A stretch of 64,000 bases of DNA from Prevotella sp. UBA6447 (GCA_002437115.1 DJOD01000018.1:3069-67068), one strand, 5' to 3'. Counted from the first letter of the stretch, positions 1 through 9,893 are shown. Notes: generated from the sequence alone by a model not told the origin. Numbers and translations are program-made.

Positions 1-1120
1 AGTCGTGCACCTTGACGGTCGCGGCATCTTGCTCCTGCCCGTCGACGTAGAGCGTCCATCCCGCCGGCGTGGGTTCCACCCCCGTTGTTTCCGTTCCGCT
101 TTGGGCCGAGAGATTCTCGAAGCTCATGTTCTGGCCGAAGTTGGTGATGTCGCCATTTCCGCCGTTGAAGATGACCTCGGAGTTTACCAGCTCGCGTTGC
201 GCCGTTTTCTGCTGGCCGGTGGCGGTCACGGTGTTGAAGGTGCTCAGGGCCTTGGCGATGGCAGCCTCGAAGTTGGCGTCCGTGTCTTCGCCGAGCATGG
301 CTTGCCGTCTTCTTGATCTCGTCGTAGAGCCTTGTCTTGGCTTCCTTCAACTGCTTAGCGGCGTTGTCGTCTTGTCTTACTGCCTCTTTATTATATAAGG
401 TGGTTGCCGCGTTAACGAGAGCCAGCCATCCCTTGGCGAATTCCTCTTCGGGATTGTCGAGCTGTTGCTTCTGAAGGTCGGAGATGAGCGTGTAGAGCGT
501 CATGCGCTGATTGTACTGGGGCACGTCGGCGGTGTCGGCGAAGGCCCACAGCTCATGCGAGGCATTGGGGTTATCCATCCCGTCTCGGTGTCGATGACGG
601 GCGTGGTGCTGTCTTCCATCATTTACACGCTGCCCTTGTAGTTGGGGGATAACTGATGGCCGTTGAACGTGGTGGCCAAGTATTGGCCGCTGTTGTTGAG
701 GTGTACGGGCAGGCCGTGAGTACCCACGCTGGGCTGGTCGTCGGCGCACACCATGCGGTAGAATTCTGGGTGCTCTTCGCTGGCTGTGACGATGAAGTGG
801 GCGGGTGCCGTGAGGTTTCCGTTGCCCAGGTTGTAGCCGATGAATGTCGAGTCGGTGCTGTTAAAGTACCAGCCCGTTTCGTCTTTGTGGGCCGTGAAGG
901 CATGCTTCGTGTAGTTGGACGCGTCCAAGTCGAGCAGGTAGTAGGCACCGTCCCATGAGGTGCGGCTGAGAAACACGCTTGGCTTGGCAAAGTTGATGAG
1001 GTTGTAGGTGCCGCCGTCTGCCAATGGCTTGGCGATGGAGGGCGGGTCGATGTCCATGGACGAGGCCGACGACATGAGGCCTGCCAGCGCGATGGCGAAG
1101 CGTAGATGTTTACTCTTCAT
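1..1120 (-). pseudogene. Decayed secreted protein gene, cut by the window edge
   Basis: The gene reads leftward from an ATG at 1120. The first 165 codons are open and start with a signal peptide (MKSKHLRFAIALAGLMSSAS). A TAA stop lies at 623-625. Beyond it protein-like sequence continues: a helical stretch (for example DNPNASHELWAF) is reached only by changing frame near 575, and a second change near 300 is needed to continue with MLGEDTDANFEAA and on to the window edge. Taken together it resembles the large secreted proteins of unknown function common in Prevotella; I do not recognise a named family. It has a good promoter of its own (1215-1246). One stop plus two frameshifts in 1.1 kb argue for a pseudogene, though sequencing errors or two adjacent genes cannot be excluded. 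Confidence 0.6.
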
Positions 1121-1214
1121 AAGTAGTTTGGTTTTTGGTTGTTTGATAAAACGGTGGTTAGGTTTCAGCTTGTGCGTCGCGCTTTCGTAAGTGGGCCGTT
1201 TGGCTTTCTGGTGC

Positions 1215-1246
1215 CAAATTTACAAAAAAAAGTTTCATGAGGCAAA
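1215..1246 (-). promoter_or_regulatory. Bacteroidetes-type promoter for the decayed secreted protein gene
   Basis: On the minus strand TTTG (1246-1243), 20 bp, then TAAATTTG (1222-1215). This matches the Bacteroidetes -33/-7 consensus with ideal spacing and lies about 95 bp before the ATG at 1120. Confidence 0.6.
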
Positions 1247-1419
1247 GGGCGGTCGTGCTTTTTGGGGTTGGCCGTTGCTTTTCCCTGGCTGCGTTATGGC
1301 ATTTCCTCTCAGATGGCCAGGTGGCATGCTGGAAAACGGAGCGTCCCCGTCGTGGGCGCGGCCTTTACGTAGGTCGCCAGCCCAGGACGGGGAGGCTTTC
1401 TTGTTTTTTGGTGTGTGCG

Positions 1420-1884
1420 TTACTCGAAGTAGTAGAGGAACATGGCGTTGCCGCTGAGGGCGGGCTTGCGCTGCCCCTCCACCTCGATGGCAAACTTGAT
1501 GGTGGCCTTGCAGATGCCGCGCAGGTTCTCGATGTTGGCCAGCGAGGCCACCAGGCGCACGCGGCTTCCGGTGATGACGGGCACGCCAAACTTCATGTTG
1601 TCCATGCCGTAGTTGACCATCATCTTCAGGTTTTTCACCTCGATGATCTCGTTCCACATGTGGGGCAGCAGCGAGAGGGTGAGGTAACCGTGAGCGATGG
1701 TGCTGTGGTAGGGGCTCTCCTGCTTGGCGCGCTCCACGTCAACGTGTATCCACTGGTGGTCGAGCGTGGCATCGGCGAAGTGGTTGATGCGGTCTTGGTC
1801 TACCTCAAGCCACTCGGAGGTGCCGAGCTGCTGGCCCAGGTGGGATGCAAACTCCTCGTAGGAGTTGATAATCAATTTGTCCAT
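1420..1884 (-). CDS. MaoC-like hotdog-fold dehydratase
   Basis: A 154-residue single-domain protein of the MaoC/NodN (R-specific enoyl-CoA hydratase) family. The hydratase motif is visible as FADATLDHQWIHVD at about residues 36-49, giving the expected catalytic Asp42 and His47; the second half carries the usual GY.T.SLLP and GS.V.L strands. It probably hydrates an enoyl-thioester in the cytoplasm; the substrate cannot be told from sequence. I chose the ATG at 1884 (MDKLIINSYEEF) rather than the upstream in-frame ATG at 1968, because the extra 28 residues look non-coding and overlap a minus-strand -7 box (TACCTTTG, 1955-1948). It stands alone, between a decayed gene and a divergent TonB receptor. 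Confidence 0.85.
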   Translation of the reverse strand: MDKLIINSYEEFASHLGQQLGTSEWLEVDQDRINHFADATLDHQWIHVDVERAKQESPYHSTIAHGYLTLSLLPHMWNEIIEVKNLKMMVNYGMDNMKFGVPVITGSRVRLVASLANIENLRGICKATIKFAIEVEGQRKPALSGNAMFLYYFE

Positions 1885-2227
1885 TTCTTTTGTCTTTTCT
1901 TGTGGAGGGCCAATCGTGTTGGCCGTTCCTTTGTTCTCTATGACCTGCAAAGGTACGAAAAATTGCACGGATGTCTGCCAGTGTGCAACCCGAGTCTCGG
2001 CAAATTAGGTTTCTTTAACGGTAGCGAGCAATGTGCCCCATGGGCGGCTTGCTAACTGGCTGTCAGTCAGTAAGTAATCAATGATAAAAAATAATAGCTA
2101 TTATTTTTGGAATTTAAGCTATTATTTGTAGATTTTAAGCTATAATTTTGCGGCATATGTCCCTTATGTCCCATTGGCCGCTGCCGCTTCACAATAAAAC
2201 GGCGCGCCCGCGCGTTAATACCTATAT
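1885..2227. other. Divergent regulatory region between maoC-like gene and TonB receptor
   Basis: No gene. It holds a minus-strand -7 box (1948-1955) for the MaoC-like gene and, on the other side, three 21-bp direct repeats (2096-2158) in front of the TonB receptor, which starts at 2228. Confidence 0.6.
2096..2158 (+). repeat. Three 21-bp direct repeats upstream of the TonB receptor
   Basis: Units start at 2096, 2117 and 2138, each with AGCTATTATTT or a close variant followed by a T-rich half. The third unit contains TAATTTTG (2143-2150), a match to the -7 box. The period equals two helical turns, so the copies present the same DNA face, as expected for tandem regulator sites. Confidence 0.65.
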
Positions 2228-4603
2228 ATGAACCGCAGATTACTATTACTCCTCATACTCATCGGGTCGGCTCTCAGCTGCATGGCGCAATCGTTCACTC
2301 TGCGTGGCCGTGTCACCGACTCGGAGGGCAACCCCATTGAGTTTGCCTCGGTGTCGTGCCTCGCGCAAGGGCGCGCTACGGTCACCTCGCTGCAAGGCCA
2401 GTTTCAGCTCACGCTCCTCTCGGCCGACTCCGTGGTGGTGAGGTTCTCCATGCTCGGCTATCGCGCCAAGACGCGTGTGCTGCGCCGGCCCAAGGGCATG
2501 CAGACCCTGCAGGTGAGCCTCCATGAGGAAGCCAGCACGCTGGCGGGAGCCACCGTCACGGGTCAGAAGATACAGAGCGGGCAGACGCAAGACCTGTCGA
2601 CCAAGCCGCTCCGCGACTTGCCTTCGACCACGGGCAACGCCGTGGAGGAGCTCATCCAGAGTCAGGCCGGCGTGTCGACCCACTCGGAGCTGTCGTCGCA
2701 GTACAACGTGCGCGGAGGCTCTTTCGACGAGAACTCCGTCTACATCAACTCCGTGGAGGTCTACCGACCGTTCCTCGTCAGGAGCGGCCAGCAAGAAGGA
2801 CTGTCCGTCATCAACCCCGACATGGTGGAGCGCATCGGCTTCAGCTCGGGCGGCTTCGAGGCCAAGTATGGCGACAAGATGTCGTCTGCTCTCGACATCA
2901 CCTACCGTCGCCCCAAGCGCTTTGAGGCCACTGCGGCGGTCTCGCTCCTTGGCGCCAGTGCTTACGTCGGGTTCTCCAACAAGAAGTTTGCCTGGGCCAA
3001 CGGGCTGCGCTACAAGACCACCAAGTATTTGCTCGGGACGCTCCAGACCAAGGGCGAGTACAAGCCCAACTTCCTCGACTACCAGACCTACCTCAGCTAC
3101 AAGCCCAACAAGCGGTGGACTGTAGACTTCATTGGGAACATCTCAGACAACCATTACAACTTCGACCCCGAAGACCGCGAGACCACGTTTGGCACGCAAG
3201 ACAACGTGCGATCTTTTCGCGTCTACTTCGACGGGCAGGAGCGCGACCTCTTTCGAACTTTCTTTGGCACGGCGGGAATCACCCGCCATTTCTCTGACTC
3301 GACATCGCTCTCCGTCCTCGCCTCGTCGTTTTCGACAAGTGAGCAGGAACGCTACGACATACAGGGACAATACTGGCTCACACAGACAGAAACCTCAGAG
3401 AACCTCGGTGTGGGAACCTACTTCGAGCACGCGCGCAACTACCTGAAGGCCCATGTGGAAAGCGTCAAACTGCTTTTCAAGCACACGGCCAAGAAACACA
3501 ACATCGAGGCTGGGCTGACTTGGAAACAGGAGCATGTGGAGGAGAACTCCGTGGAGTATGAGATGCGCGATTCGGCGGGCTACAGCGTGCCACACACGGG
3601 CAAGGACCTCTACATGGTTTATTCGCTCCGGGCGCGCAATGAGCTCAACGCTAACCGTTTGGAAACCTACCTCCAAGACACGTGGCGCTTCCGCTCGGCG
3701 GGCGAACACACGCTCTTCACGCTCAATTATGGTTTGCGCTTCTCCCACTGGAACTTCAACCACGAGTCGATTCTCTCGCCCCGCATGTCGCTTGGCATCA
3801 TCCCCGCCTTCAACCACAACGTAACGCTGAGGTTCGCCACGGGGCTCTTTTACCAGTCGCCCTTCTTCAAGGAGCTGCGCGACACCACCACTGTGGGCGG
3901 CTCCACCTATGCCACGCTTAACCGGAAGATCAAGAGCCAGCGCTCCATCCACTTCATAGCGGGCATGGACTACCGGTTCAACATGAACAACCGGCCGCTC
4001 AAGTTCACCGCCGAGCTCTACTACAAGCTGCTCGGCAATCTTGTGCCTTACTCCATCAACAACGTCAAGGTGGTCTACTATGGCAACAACCAGGCATCGG
4101 GCCACGCTGCCGGTCTCGATCTGAAACTCTACGGCGAGTTTGTGCCGGGGAGCGACTCATGGGTAACACTCTCTTTCATGGACACCAAGATGAAGCTTAA
4201 CGGTGTCAGCGTGCCCATGCCCACAGACCAGCGTTATGCTCTCAACCTCTATTTCACCGACTTCTTCCCAGGCACCACACGCTGGAAGATGAGCCTCAAG
4301 CTCGCCTATGCCGACGGGCTTCCCTTCTCGGCACCTCACCGTGAGCTGGAGACCAACACGTTCCGTGCGGCGGCCTACAAGCGTGCCGACATAGGCATGA
4401 GTTACCGCGTATTAGACAATGAGCGGCACGAGCGGAAGAGCGTTTTCCGAAACATCTGGCTCAGTCTCGACTGCCTCAACCTTTTGGGCATCAATAATGT
4501 CAACTCCTATTACTGGGTGACCGATGTGACCAATCAGCAGTATGCTGTGCCCAACTACCTTACTGGCAGACAGTTTAACGCCCGTCTGCTCTTTGAGTTT
4601 TGA
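2228..4603 (+). CDS. TonB-dependent outer-membrane receptor (CarboxypepD_reg-like N-terminus)
   Basis: A 791-residue outer-membrane transporter. After a signal peptide (MNRRLLLLLILIGSALSCMA) comes a carboxypeptidase-regulatory-like domain (residues about 22-105, starting FTLRGRVTDSEGNPIEFASV), then a plug domain (about 110-220, with a YNVRGGSFDENSVYINSVEVY stretch) and a beta-barrel ending in Phe (LLFEF), the usual outer-membrane C-terminus. The family imports glycans, siderophores or other large ligands using TonB/ExbBD energy. No SusD-like partner gene follows, which points away from a glycan-utilisation SusCD pair and towards a stand-alone receptor; the ligand is unknown. The upstream 21-bp repeats suggest specific transcriptional control. 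A hairpin terminator lies 125 bp downstream. Confidence 0.92.
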   Translation: MNRRLLLLLILIGSALSCMAQSFTLRGRVTDSEGNPIEFASVSCLAQGRATVTSLQGQFQLTLLSADSVVVRFSMLGYRAKTRVLRRPKGMQTLQVSLHEEASTLAGATVTGQKIQSGQTQDLSTKPLRDLPSTTGNAVEELIQSQAGVSTHSELSSQYNVRGGSFDENSVYINSVEVYRPFLVRSGQQEGLSVINPDMVERIGFSSGGFEAKYGDKMSSALDITYRRPKRFEATAAVSLLGASAYVGFSNKKFAWANGLRYKTTKYLLGTLQTKGEYKPNFLDYQTYLSYKPNKRWTVDFIGNISDNHYNFDPEDRETTFGTQDNVRSFRVYFDGQERDLFRTFFGTAGITRHFSDSTSLSVLASSFSTSEQERYDIQGQYWLTQTETSENLGVGTYFEHARNYLKAHVESVKLLFKHTAKKHNIEAGLTWKQEHVEENSVEYEMRDSAGYSVPHTGKDLYMVYSLRARNELNANRLETYLQDTWRFRSAGEHTLFTLNYGLRFSHWNFNHESILSPRMSLGIIPAFNHNVTLRFATGLFYQSPFFKELRDTTTVGGSTYATLNRKIKSQRSIHFIAGMDYRFNMNNRPLKFTAELYYKLLGNLVPYSINNVKVVYYGNNQASGHAAGLDLKLYGEFVPGSDSWVTLSFMDTKMKLNGVSVPMPTDQRYALNLYFTDFFPGTTRWKMSLKLAYADGLPFSAPHRELETNTFRAAAYKRADIGMSYRVLDNERHERKSVFRNIWLSLDCLNLLGINNVNSYYWVTDVTNQQYAVPNYLTGRQFNARLLFEF

Positions 4604-4728
4604 CCATTGGCAATCTTGCTAGTCAGATTTAGCAGACTGAATTGCGCAAGCACTTGCTGCCGTAGATAGAAAAGTTGTTGACACTCAGGAAGTTTTATTC
4701 CCTTGCAGGAACCGGGCGTATAAGCAGA

Positions 4729-4760
4729 GGGCGTGCCACGCAACTTTGTGTGGCACGCCC
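4729..4760 (+). terminator. Hairpin terminator after the TonB receptor
   Basis: Perfect 11-bp inverted repeat GGGCGTGCCAC / GTGGCACGCCC with a 10-nt loop, followed by a pyrimidine/T-rich run. It could serve both strands, also closing the Rpn relic on the minus strand. Confidence 0.75.
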
Positions 4761-4805
4761 TTCCTTGTCCCTTTTTTTCTTTTAATGGCGTGCTTTTTCC
4801 TTTTC

Positions 4806-5676
4806 TTACCGGCAGCTTTCTATTTCGTCTTTGCTAAGGCCAGTCGCTGCCATGATGATGCTTTCGTCTGCCCCTATGGAGAGCAGTCGCTTTGCTGTTT
4901 CCAATTTTTCTTGATTAGCCCCTTCTGCTCTTCCTTCCGCCAGTCCTTTCGCTCTTCCTTCCGCCAGTCCGTCTTGCTTGGCTCCTTCAAGCACGCATAG
5001 CGTGTCGCGGTATTTTCGGAGACCCTCGTCATATTTCATCCGCTCCTTCTTGGTCAGGGCAGCAACGTCAGCTATCTGCTCCAGTCGTTGGAACACTGCA
5101 CTCTTTGCCTTCCATGGCAGTCTTGTTAAAGTTTCCATATTCTTGAGAACATAAATCCATTTGTCGAAATCATTGTCGCATTAGTCAGCGTCCTTGTTGA
5201 ACAGTGGCAATTGCATGAAGCTCATGCGTACTTTGTCGGTGAAGGGCTGATGCGTTTTCTTGTCGGCAAGTATCACATCTGTCCGAAATTTCTTGTCGAA
5301 ATCCATCGGGCAGAAGTTGAGAAAGGCGATACACGGCATCGATGCTGTACTTCCAGGATGAGCCACGTTCGCCTTGCCGGGCGATTGCCTCGGAGATATA
5401 GTAAACGCTGCGGTTTTTGAAGTAGGGTTGCGACTTGTTTTGCATCTCCACGATGATGTTTTTGCCTTGGTCGGTTTGGCAGTATATGTCGTAGATGAGC
5501 GAACGGTCGTCCTCGTAGAGTGCTGGCTACTCTTTGTCGAGGAATTAGATGTTCGCAATGCGCTCCTCTCCAGCCATGAGACTGTTGAGGAAGTCGATTA
5601 TTAGGGGCTTGGAAATCTCCTGCCCGAAGATTCTTTTAAAACCGATGTCGGTGAAAGGGTTGATGAACCTGGCCAT
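4806..5676 (-). pseudogene. Rpn-family (PD-(D/E)XK) recombination-promoting nuclease, inactivated
   Basis: The conceptual protein begins MARFINPFTDIGFKRIFG at 5676, the classical start of Rpn/PDDEXK_2 proteins, preceded by an AAGGAAAG Shine-Dalgarno. It then meets TAA (5545-5547) and TAG (5527-5529), continues with YDIYCQTDQGKNIIVEMQNK (catalytic-core strand), shifts frame near 5330, continues as AFLNFCPMDFDKKFRTDVIL, meets TAA (5181-5183) and runs through a lysine/glutamate-rich end with a GLAEGRAKGLAEGRAEG repeat to a final stop at 4806. Each internal stop sits where Glu or Gln would fit, so single substitutions explain them. Three stops and one frameshift make this a dead gene. These proteins are RecA-independent DNA recombination nucleases often present in several copies in Bacteroidales. 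Confidence 0.85.
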
Positions 5677-6180
5677 GAGCTCTTTCCTTAAATTGGGGAT
5701 GTTTTTTATATTATGTGTGGGTGGAGTGGCGTAGACAACAAGGAGTGTCTCATATACCAGTCCATAACTATCCGCTGGCAAAGATATATTCTTTTCTCTG
5801 AATAATAAAATAAAAGGTGAGAAAAGTTTCTTTTTCATGATAATAAAAAAGTTGAATCTATTGCAAAACGTTGCATTTCTATCTCATGATGTTTACGTCA
5901 AGTTAAAGTGTAATAGTGTCAATTGCCAGGATAAGTTGTTGCGCTCCTATGGAGCCTTGAACGTTTGACGTTAGACATGGCTGCAGGCATGAAGATCAGT
6001 AACGTCCCAGAATCGTGAATCGGATGATGGCGAGAATCAGCAAATAGTAGAATATTTGCAGGAAATATTCCTCTAAGGTCACAAAAATGGGTATTTTTGA
6101 AAGAAAATGTAACGAAACGGGCGTGTGTATGACAAAAAAGTTGTAACTTTATTCCTTGAAAACCAAAACACATTGATATT
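5677..6180. other. Intergenic region between Rpn relic and aconitase
   Basis: No gene seen. A TATTTTTG box (6092-6099) is the best -7 candidate for acn, but no -33 TTTG sits at the right distance. The surrounding stretch, 6093-6112, resembles the region upstream of gltS (9834-9855). Confidence 0.4.
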
Positions 6181-8427
6181 ATGGTGGAACTCATCAATCA
6201 TGGAGTCTATCTCCTCAACGGAAAAGAGATACGCGACGAGTATGCGGGCATGTCACCCGATGAGGCTCGCGAACAAACCATCGCCTATGGCATCTTGCGT
6301 GCCCACGACGTGGGCAAGGGAAAGGGGCGCGACATGCACATCCGCTTTGATGCCATGATGTCGCACGACATCACTTACGTGGGCATCATTCAAACGGCGC
6401 GCGCCAGTGGCCTCAAGGAGTTTCCGTTGCCGTATGCCATGACCAACTGCCACAACTCGCTTTGTGCCGTGGGCGGCACCATCAATGAGGACGACCATGT
6501 GTTCGGGCTTTCGGCGGCCAAGCGTTATGGCGGCATCTACGTGCCCGCCAACCAGGCTGTCATCCACCAGTTTGCCCGCGAGGAGATGGTGAAATGTGGC
6601 AACATGATCCTTGGTTCCGACTCGCATACGCGCTACGGCTCCTATGGCAACATGGGCGTGGGCGAAGGAGGAGGTGAGCTGGTGAAGCAACTGCTGCGCA
6701 ACACTTGGGACATCAAGGCTCCCGAGGTGGTGCTGGTGTGGCTTGAGGGTTCTCCTCGCCACGGCATCGGCCCACACGACGTGGCCATATCGCTCACCAA
6801 GGCCGTCTTCGAGAGCGGATTCGTGAAGAATAAGGTGCTTGAGTTTGCAGGTCCGGGTGTTGCCAATCTCTCCGTAGACTTCCGTTCTGGCATCGACGTG
6901 ATGACTACCGAGACGACCTGTCTCAGTTCCATCTGGGTCACCGACGACCGCGTGCGCCACTTCTATGAGCAGCACCGCCGCCCGTCGGCATACCGCGAGC
7001 TCAAGCCTGGCTCCGTTGCATACTATGATAGCATGGTGCGAATCGACCTCTCGTCGCAAGAGTCGATGATTGCTCTGCCTTACCATCCCTCCAACGCCGT
7101 CAGCATCCATGAGCTGCAAGCCGACCCCGAGGGCGTGTTGCGGCGTGTCGAAGACGACACGCGCCGTCGTTTCGGCGACAAGGTTCATCCCGACCTTCTG
7201 AGCAAGATACACGACGGGAAGGTCTATGCCGACCAGGGCATCATCGCAGGTTGCGCCGGCGGCACTTATGAGAATCTTTGCGAGGCAGCCGCCATCCTCA
7301 GGCAAGGGTCTGTTGGCAACGGCTTCTTCACCTGCTCTGCCTACCCGCAGTCCACCCCTGTCTTCGTGGCGGCCAACCGCGCAGGAGTCACAACCGACCT
7401 CATGGACGCAGGCGTGGTGGTGAAACCCGCTTTTTGCGGGCCATGCTTCGGCGCAGGCGATGTGCCAGCCAACAACGGCTTGAGCATCCGCCACACCACC
7501 CGAAACTTCCCTAACCGTGAAGGGTCGAAGCCCGGGCAGGGGCAGATTTCCATGGTGGCTCTGATGGATGCTCGCTCTGTGGCGGCCTCGGCAGCGCGCG
7601 GCGGTGTCATCACGGCAGCCACCGACGTAGACTACGAGAGTCACTATCAACCCTACGACTACGACGACCGCATCTACCAGCGACGCATCTACCGTGGCTA
7701 CGGCCACCCCGACCCTTCGCAACCCCTTCGCTACGGGCCCAACATCAAGGACTGGCCGGAGATGGCTCCCATGTCCGAGAACATGCTCTTGCGGCTCACG
7801 GCCGTCATCCGCGACCCCGTGACCACCACCGATGAGCTTATTCCCTCGGGCGAGACATCGAGCTACCGTTCCAACCCGTTGCGCCTTGCCGAGTTCGCCT
7901 TGTCGCGGCGCGTGCCCGAGTATGTGAGTCGCTCGAAGGACGTGCAGCGCGAGGAGTTGCAACGCCGGGCCGGCCATGTGCCAGCCGACGTGGCTCAAGC
8001 GCTCAGCCTGGTGGGGGCCGATTCCGCCGACACGTCGTATGGCTCGTGTGTCTTTGCCAACAAGCCAGGCGACGGTTCGGCGCGCGAGCAGGCGGCCAGT
8101 TGCCAGAAGGTGCTGGGCGGCGATGCCAACATCTGCTACGAGTATGCCACCAAGCGCTACCGTTCCAACTGCATCAACTGGGGCATCGTGCCCTTCACCA
8201 TCAGCCGTGAAACGCCTTTCTCTTTGGAGGAGGGCGACCGAATTTTCGTTCCGGGAATCCGCAAGGCCATCCTTGAGGGGAAGGAGTCGGTGGAGGCCAA
8301 GGCCATCCGGGCTGACGGCACGGTAGAACCCCTGCGCCTGCTCTTCCAGAACCTCACGCCCGACGAGCGCGACATTCTGGTCGACGGCTGTCTCATCAAC
8401 CACTACCGCAAGCTCGCGGCACAATGA
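6181..8427 (+). CDS. acn: Aconitate hydratase
   Basis: A 748-residue aconitase converting citrate to isocitrate through a [4Fe-4S] cluster. The cluster ligands are visible in IIAGCAGGTYENL (one Cys) and AFCGPCFGAGD (two Cys separated by two residues). The N-terminal region has the family motif GSDSHTRYG, and the C-terminal swivel domain has the substrate-binding region GDGSAREQAA. Length fits the mitochondrial/Bacteroides-type aconitase. The next gene is icd, so the pair forms the oxidative branch from citrate to 2-oxoglutarate, used by Bacteroidales for glutamate synthesis. No citrate synthase gene is adjacent in this window. Confidence 0.95.
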   Translation: MVELINHGVYLLNGKEIRDEYAGMSPDEAREQTIAYGILRAHDVGKGKGRDMHIRFDAMMSHDITYVGIIQTARASGLKEFPLPYAMTNCHNSLCAVGGTINEDDHVFGLSAAKRYGGIYVPANQAVIHQFAREEMVKCGNMILGSDSHTRYGSYGNMGVGEGGGELVKQLLRNTWDIKAPEVVLVWLEGSPRHGIGPHDVAISLTKAVFESGFVKNKVLEFAGPGVANLSVDFRSGIDVMTTETTCLSSIWVTDDRVRHFYEQHRRPSAYRELKPGSVAYYDSMVRIDLSSQESMIALPYHPSNAVSIHELQADPEGVLRRVEDDTRRRFGDKVHPDLLSKIHDGKVYADQGIIAGCAGGTYENLCEAAAILRQGSVGNGFFTCSAYPQSTPVFVAANRAGVTTDLMDAGVVVKPAFCGPCFGAGDVPANNGLSIRHTTRNFPNREGSKPGQGQISMVALMDARSVAASAARGGVITAATDVDYESHYQPYDYDDRIYQRRIYRGYGHPDPSQPLRYGPNIKDWPEMAPMSENMLLRLTAVIRDPVTTTDELIPSGETSSYRSNPLRLAEFALSRRVPEYVSRSKDVQREELQRRAGHVPADVAQALSLVGADSADTSYGSCVFANKPGDGSAREQAASCQKVLGGDANICYEYATKRYRSNCINWGIVPFTISRETPFSLEEGDRIFVPGIRKAILEGKESVEAKAIRADGTVEPLRLLFQNLTPDERDILVDGCLINHYRKLAAQ

Positions 8428-8508
8428 GGTACGCCATGTCGTGGCGCGAAATGGCACGAGAACAAGACAAAAACGACACAAGAACACACAAAACACACAT
8501 AAACACCT

Positions 8509-9723
8509 ATGACAGAGAAAATCAAGATGACAACGCCGCTCGTTGAGATGGACGGCGACGAGATGACCCGCGTGTTGTGGAAGATGATCAAGGATGAGCT
8601 CATCCTTCCGTTTGTCGACCTCAAGACAGAATACTACGACTTGGGACTTCCGCACCGCGACGACACGGCTGATCAGGTGACGCTCGATGCCGCCGAGGCC
8701 AACAAGCGGCTGGGGGTGGCCGTGAAGTGTGCCACCATCACGCCCAATCTCAAGCGCATGGACGAGTATCACCTCCACCAGATGTGGAAGAGCCCCAACG
8801 GAACCATCCGCTCGGTACTCGACGGCACCGTGTTCCGCGCTCCCATCACGCTGCCCAGCGTGAAGCCGGCGGTACGCGGCTGGCAGAAGCCCATCACCAT
8901 CGCACGCCATGCCTACGGCGATGTCTACAAGAGTGTGGAGCTCCGCGCGCCCGAGGCCGGCACTGCCAAGCTCGTATTCGAGGGTGCGAGCGGCGCGCGG
9001 CGCGAGGTGGAGATTCATCATTTTGACGGCCCTGGTGTCCTCCAGGGCATGCACAACACCGATAAGAGCATACGCTCCTTCGCGCGGAGCTGTTTCCAGT
9101 ATGCCATCGACACGCGGCAAGACTTGTGGTTTGCCACCAAGGACACCATCTCGAAGACCTACGACGCGCGGTTCCGAGTCATCTTCGAGGAAGAGTATGA
9201 AGGGCATTTCAAGTCCCAGTTTGAGGCTTTGGGGATAACCTATTTCTATACCCTCATCGACGATGCCGTGGCACGTGTCATCCGTTCCAAGGGCGGTTTC
9301 ATCTGGGCCTGCAAGAACTACGACGGCGACGTGATGAGCGACATGGTGTCGACCGCTTTTGGGTCACTCGCCATGATGACCTCTGTGCTCGTTTCGCCCG
9401 ACGGCAACTATGAGTATGAGGCAGCCCACGGCACCGTGACGCGCCACTACTACCGTTACCTTGACGGCGAGGAGACCAGCACAAACCCCATCGCCACCAT
9501 CTTCGCCTGGTCGGGTGCCTTGCGCAAGCGCGGCGAGAAGGACGGGCTGCCCGAGCTCCAGCGTTACGCCGATGCCCTGGAGGGCGCGTGCTTCGACACG
9601 ATGAACAGTGGTGTGGTGACCAAGGACCTCGCAGGGCTCATGGAGGGCGTGGAAGTCAGGCAGGTCAACTCGCTGACCTTCATCCAGACCATCCGCCAGC
9701 ACCTCGAGAAGCGCCTCGCCTAA
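8509..9723 (+). CDS. icd: NADP-dependent isocitrate dehydrogenase (eukaryote-like dimeric type)
   Basis: A 404-residue protein similar to eukaryotic-type homodimeric NADP-IDH: it opens with KMTTPLVEMDGDEMTRVLW, and shows the substrate motif around KSPNGTIRSVLDGTVFR, the metal/substrate aspartates near YFYTLIDDAVARV and the coenzyme-binding AAHGTVTRHY. It oxidatively decarboxylates isocitrate to 2-oxoglutarate in the cytoplasm. It lies 81 bp after acn in the same direction, so co-transcription is likely. The first ATG at 8509 is followed closely by another Met (8527); both are possible, the first is preferred because the sequence fits family starts. Confidence 0.95.
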   Translation: MTEKIKMTTPLVEMDGDEMTRVLWKMIKDELILPFVDLKTEYYDLGLPHRDDTADQVTLDAAEANKRLGVAVKCATITPNLKRMDEYHLHQMWKSPNGTIRSVLDGTVFRAPITLPSVKPAVRGWQKPITIARHAYGDVYKSVELRAPEAGTAKLVFEGASGARREVEIHHFDGPGVLQGMHNTDKSIRSFARSCFQYAIDTRQDLWFATKDTISKTYDARFRVIFEEEYEGHFKSQFEALGITYFYTLIDDAVARVIRSKGGFIWACKNYDGDVMSDMVSTAFGSLAMMTSVLVSPDGNYEYEAAHGTVTRHYYRYLDGEETSTNPIATIFAWSGALRKRGEKDGLPELQRYADALEGACFDTMNSGVVTKDLAGLMEGVEVRQVNSLTFIQTIRQHLEKRLA

Positions 9724-9893
9724 GTCTGGCGGTTCCAGTTCAGCTGGTTCGGGCTGAACTAAGCGGTGAAGCAAGGTGATTGAAAAGCCTTCTTGGGCAT
9801 GACGGAAAGTAGGAAAGTGAGTGAAAGCGATGGTTTTTTGAAAGAAAACTTGTAATTTTGCAATGTATTTGTAATAACCAAGCGTTCTTTTTT

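Noticed and set aside
6253..9207. 984-residue minus-strand ORF opposite acn and icd
   Set aside because: It is antisense to two well-identified genes and has no family features; the high-GC codon pattern of the real genes keeps the opposite strand open.
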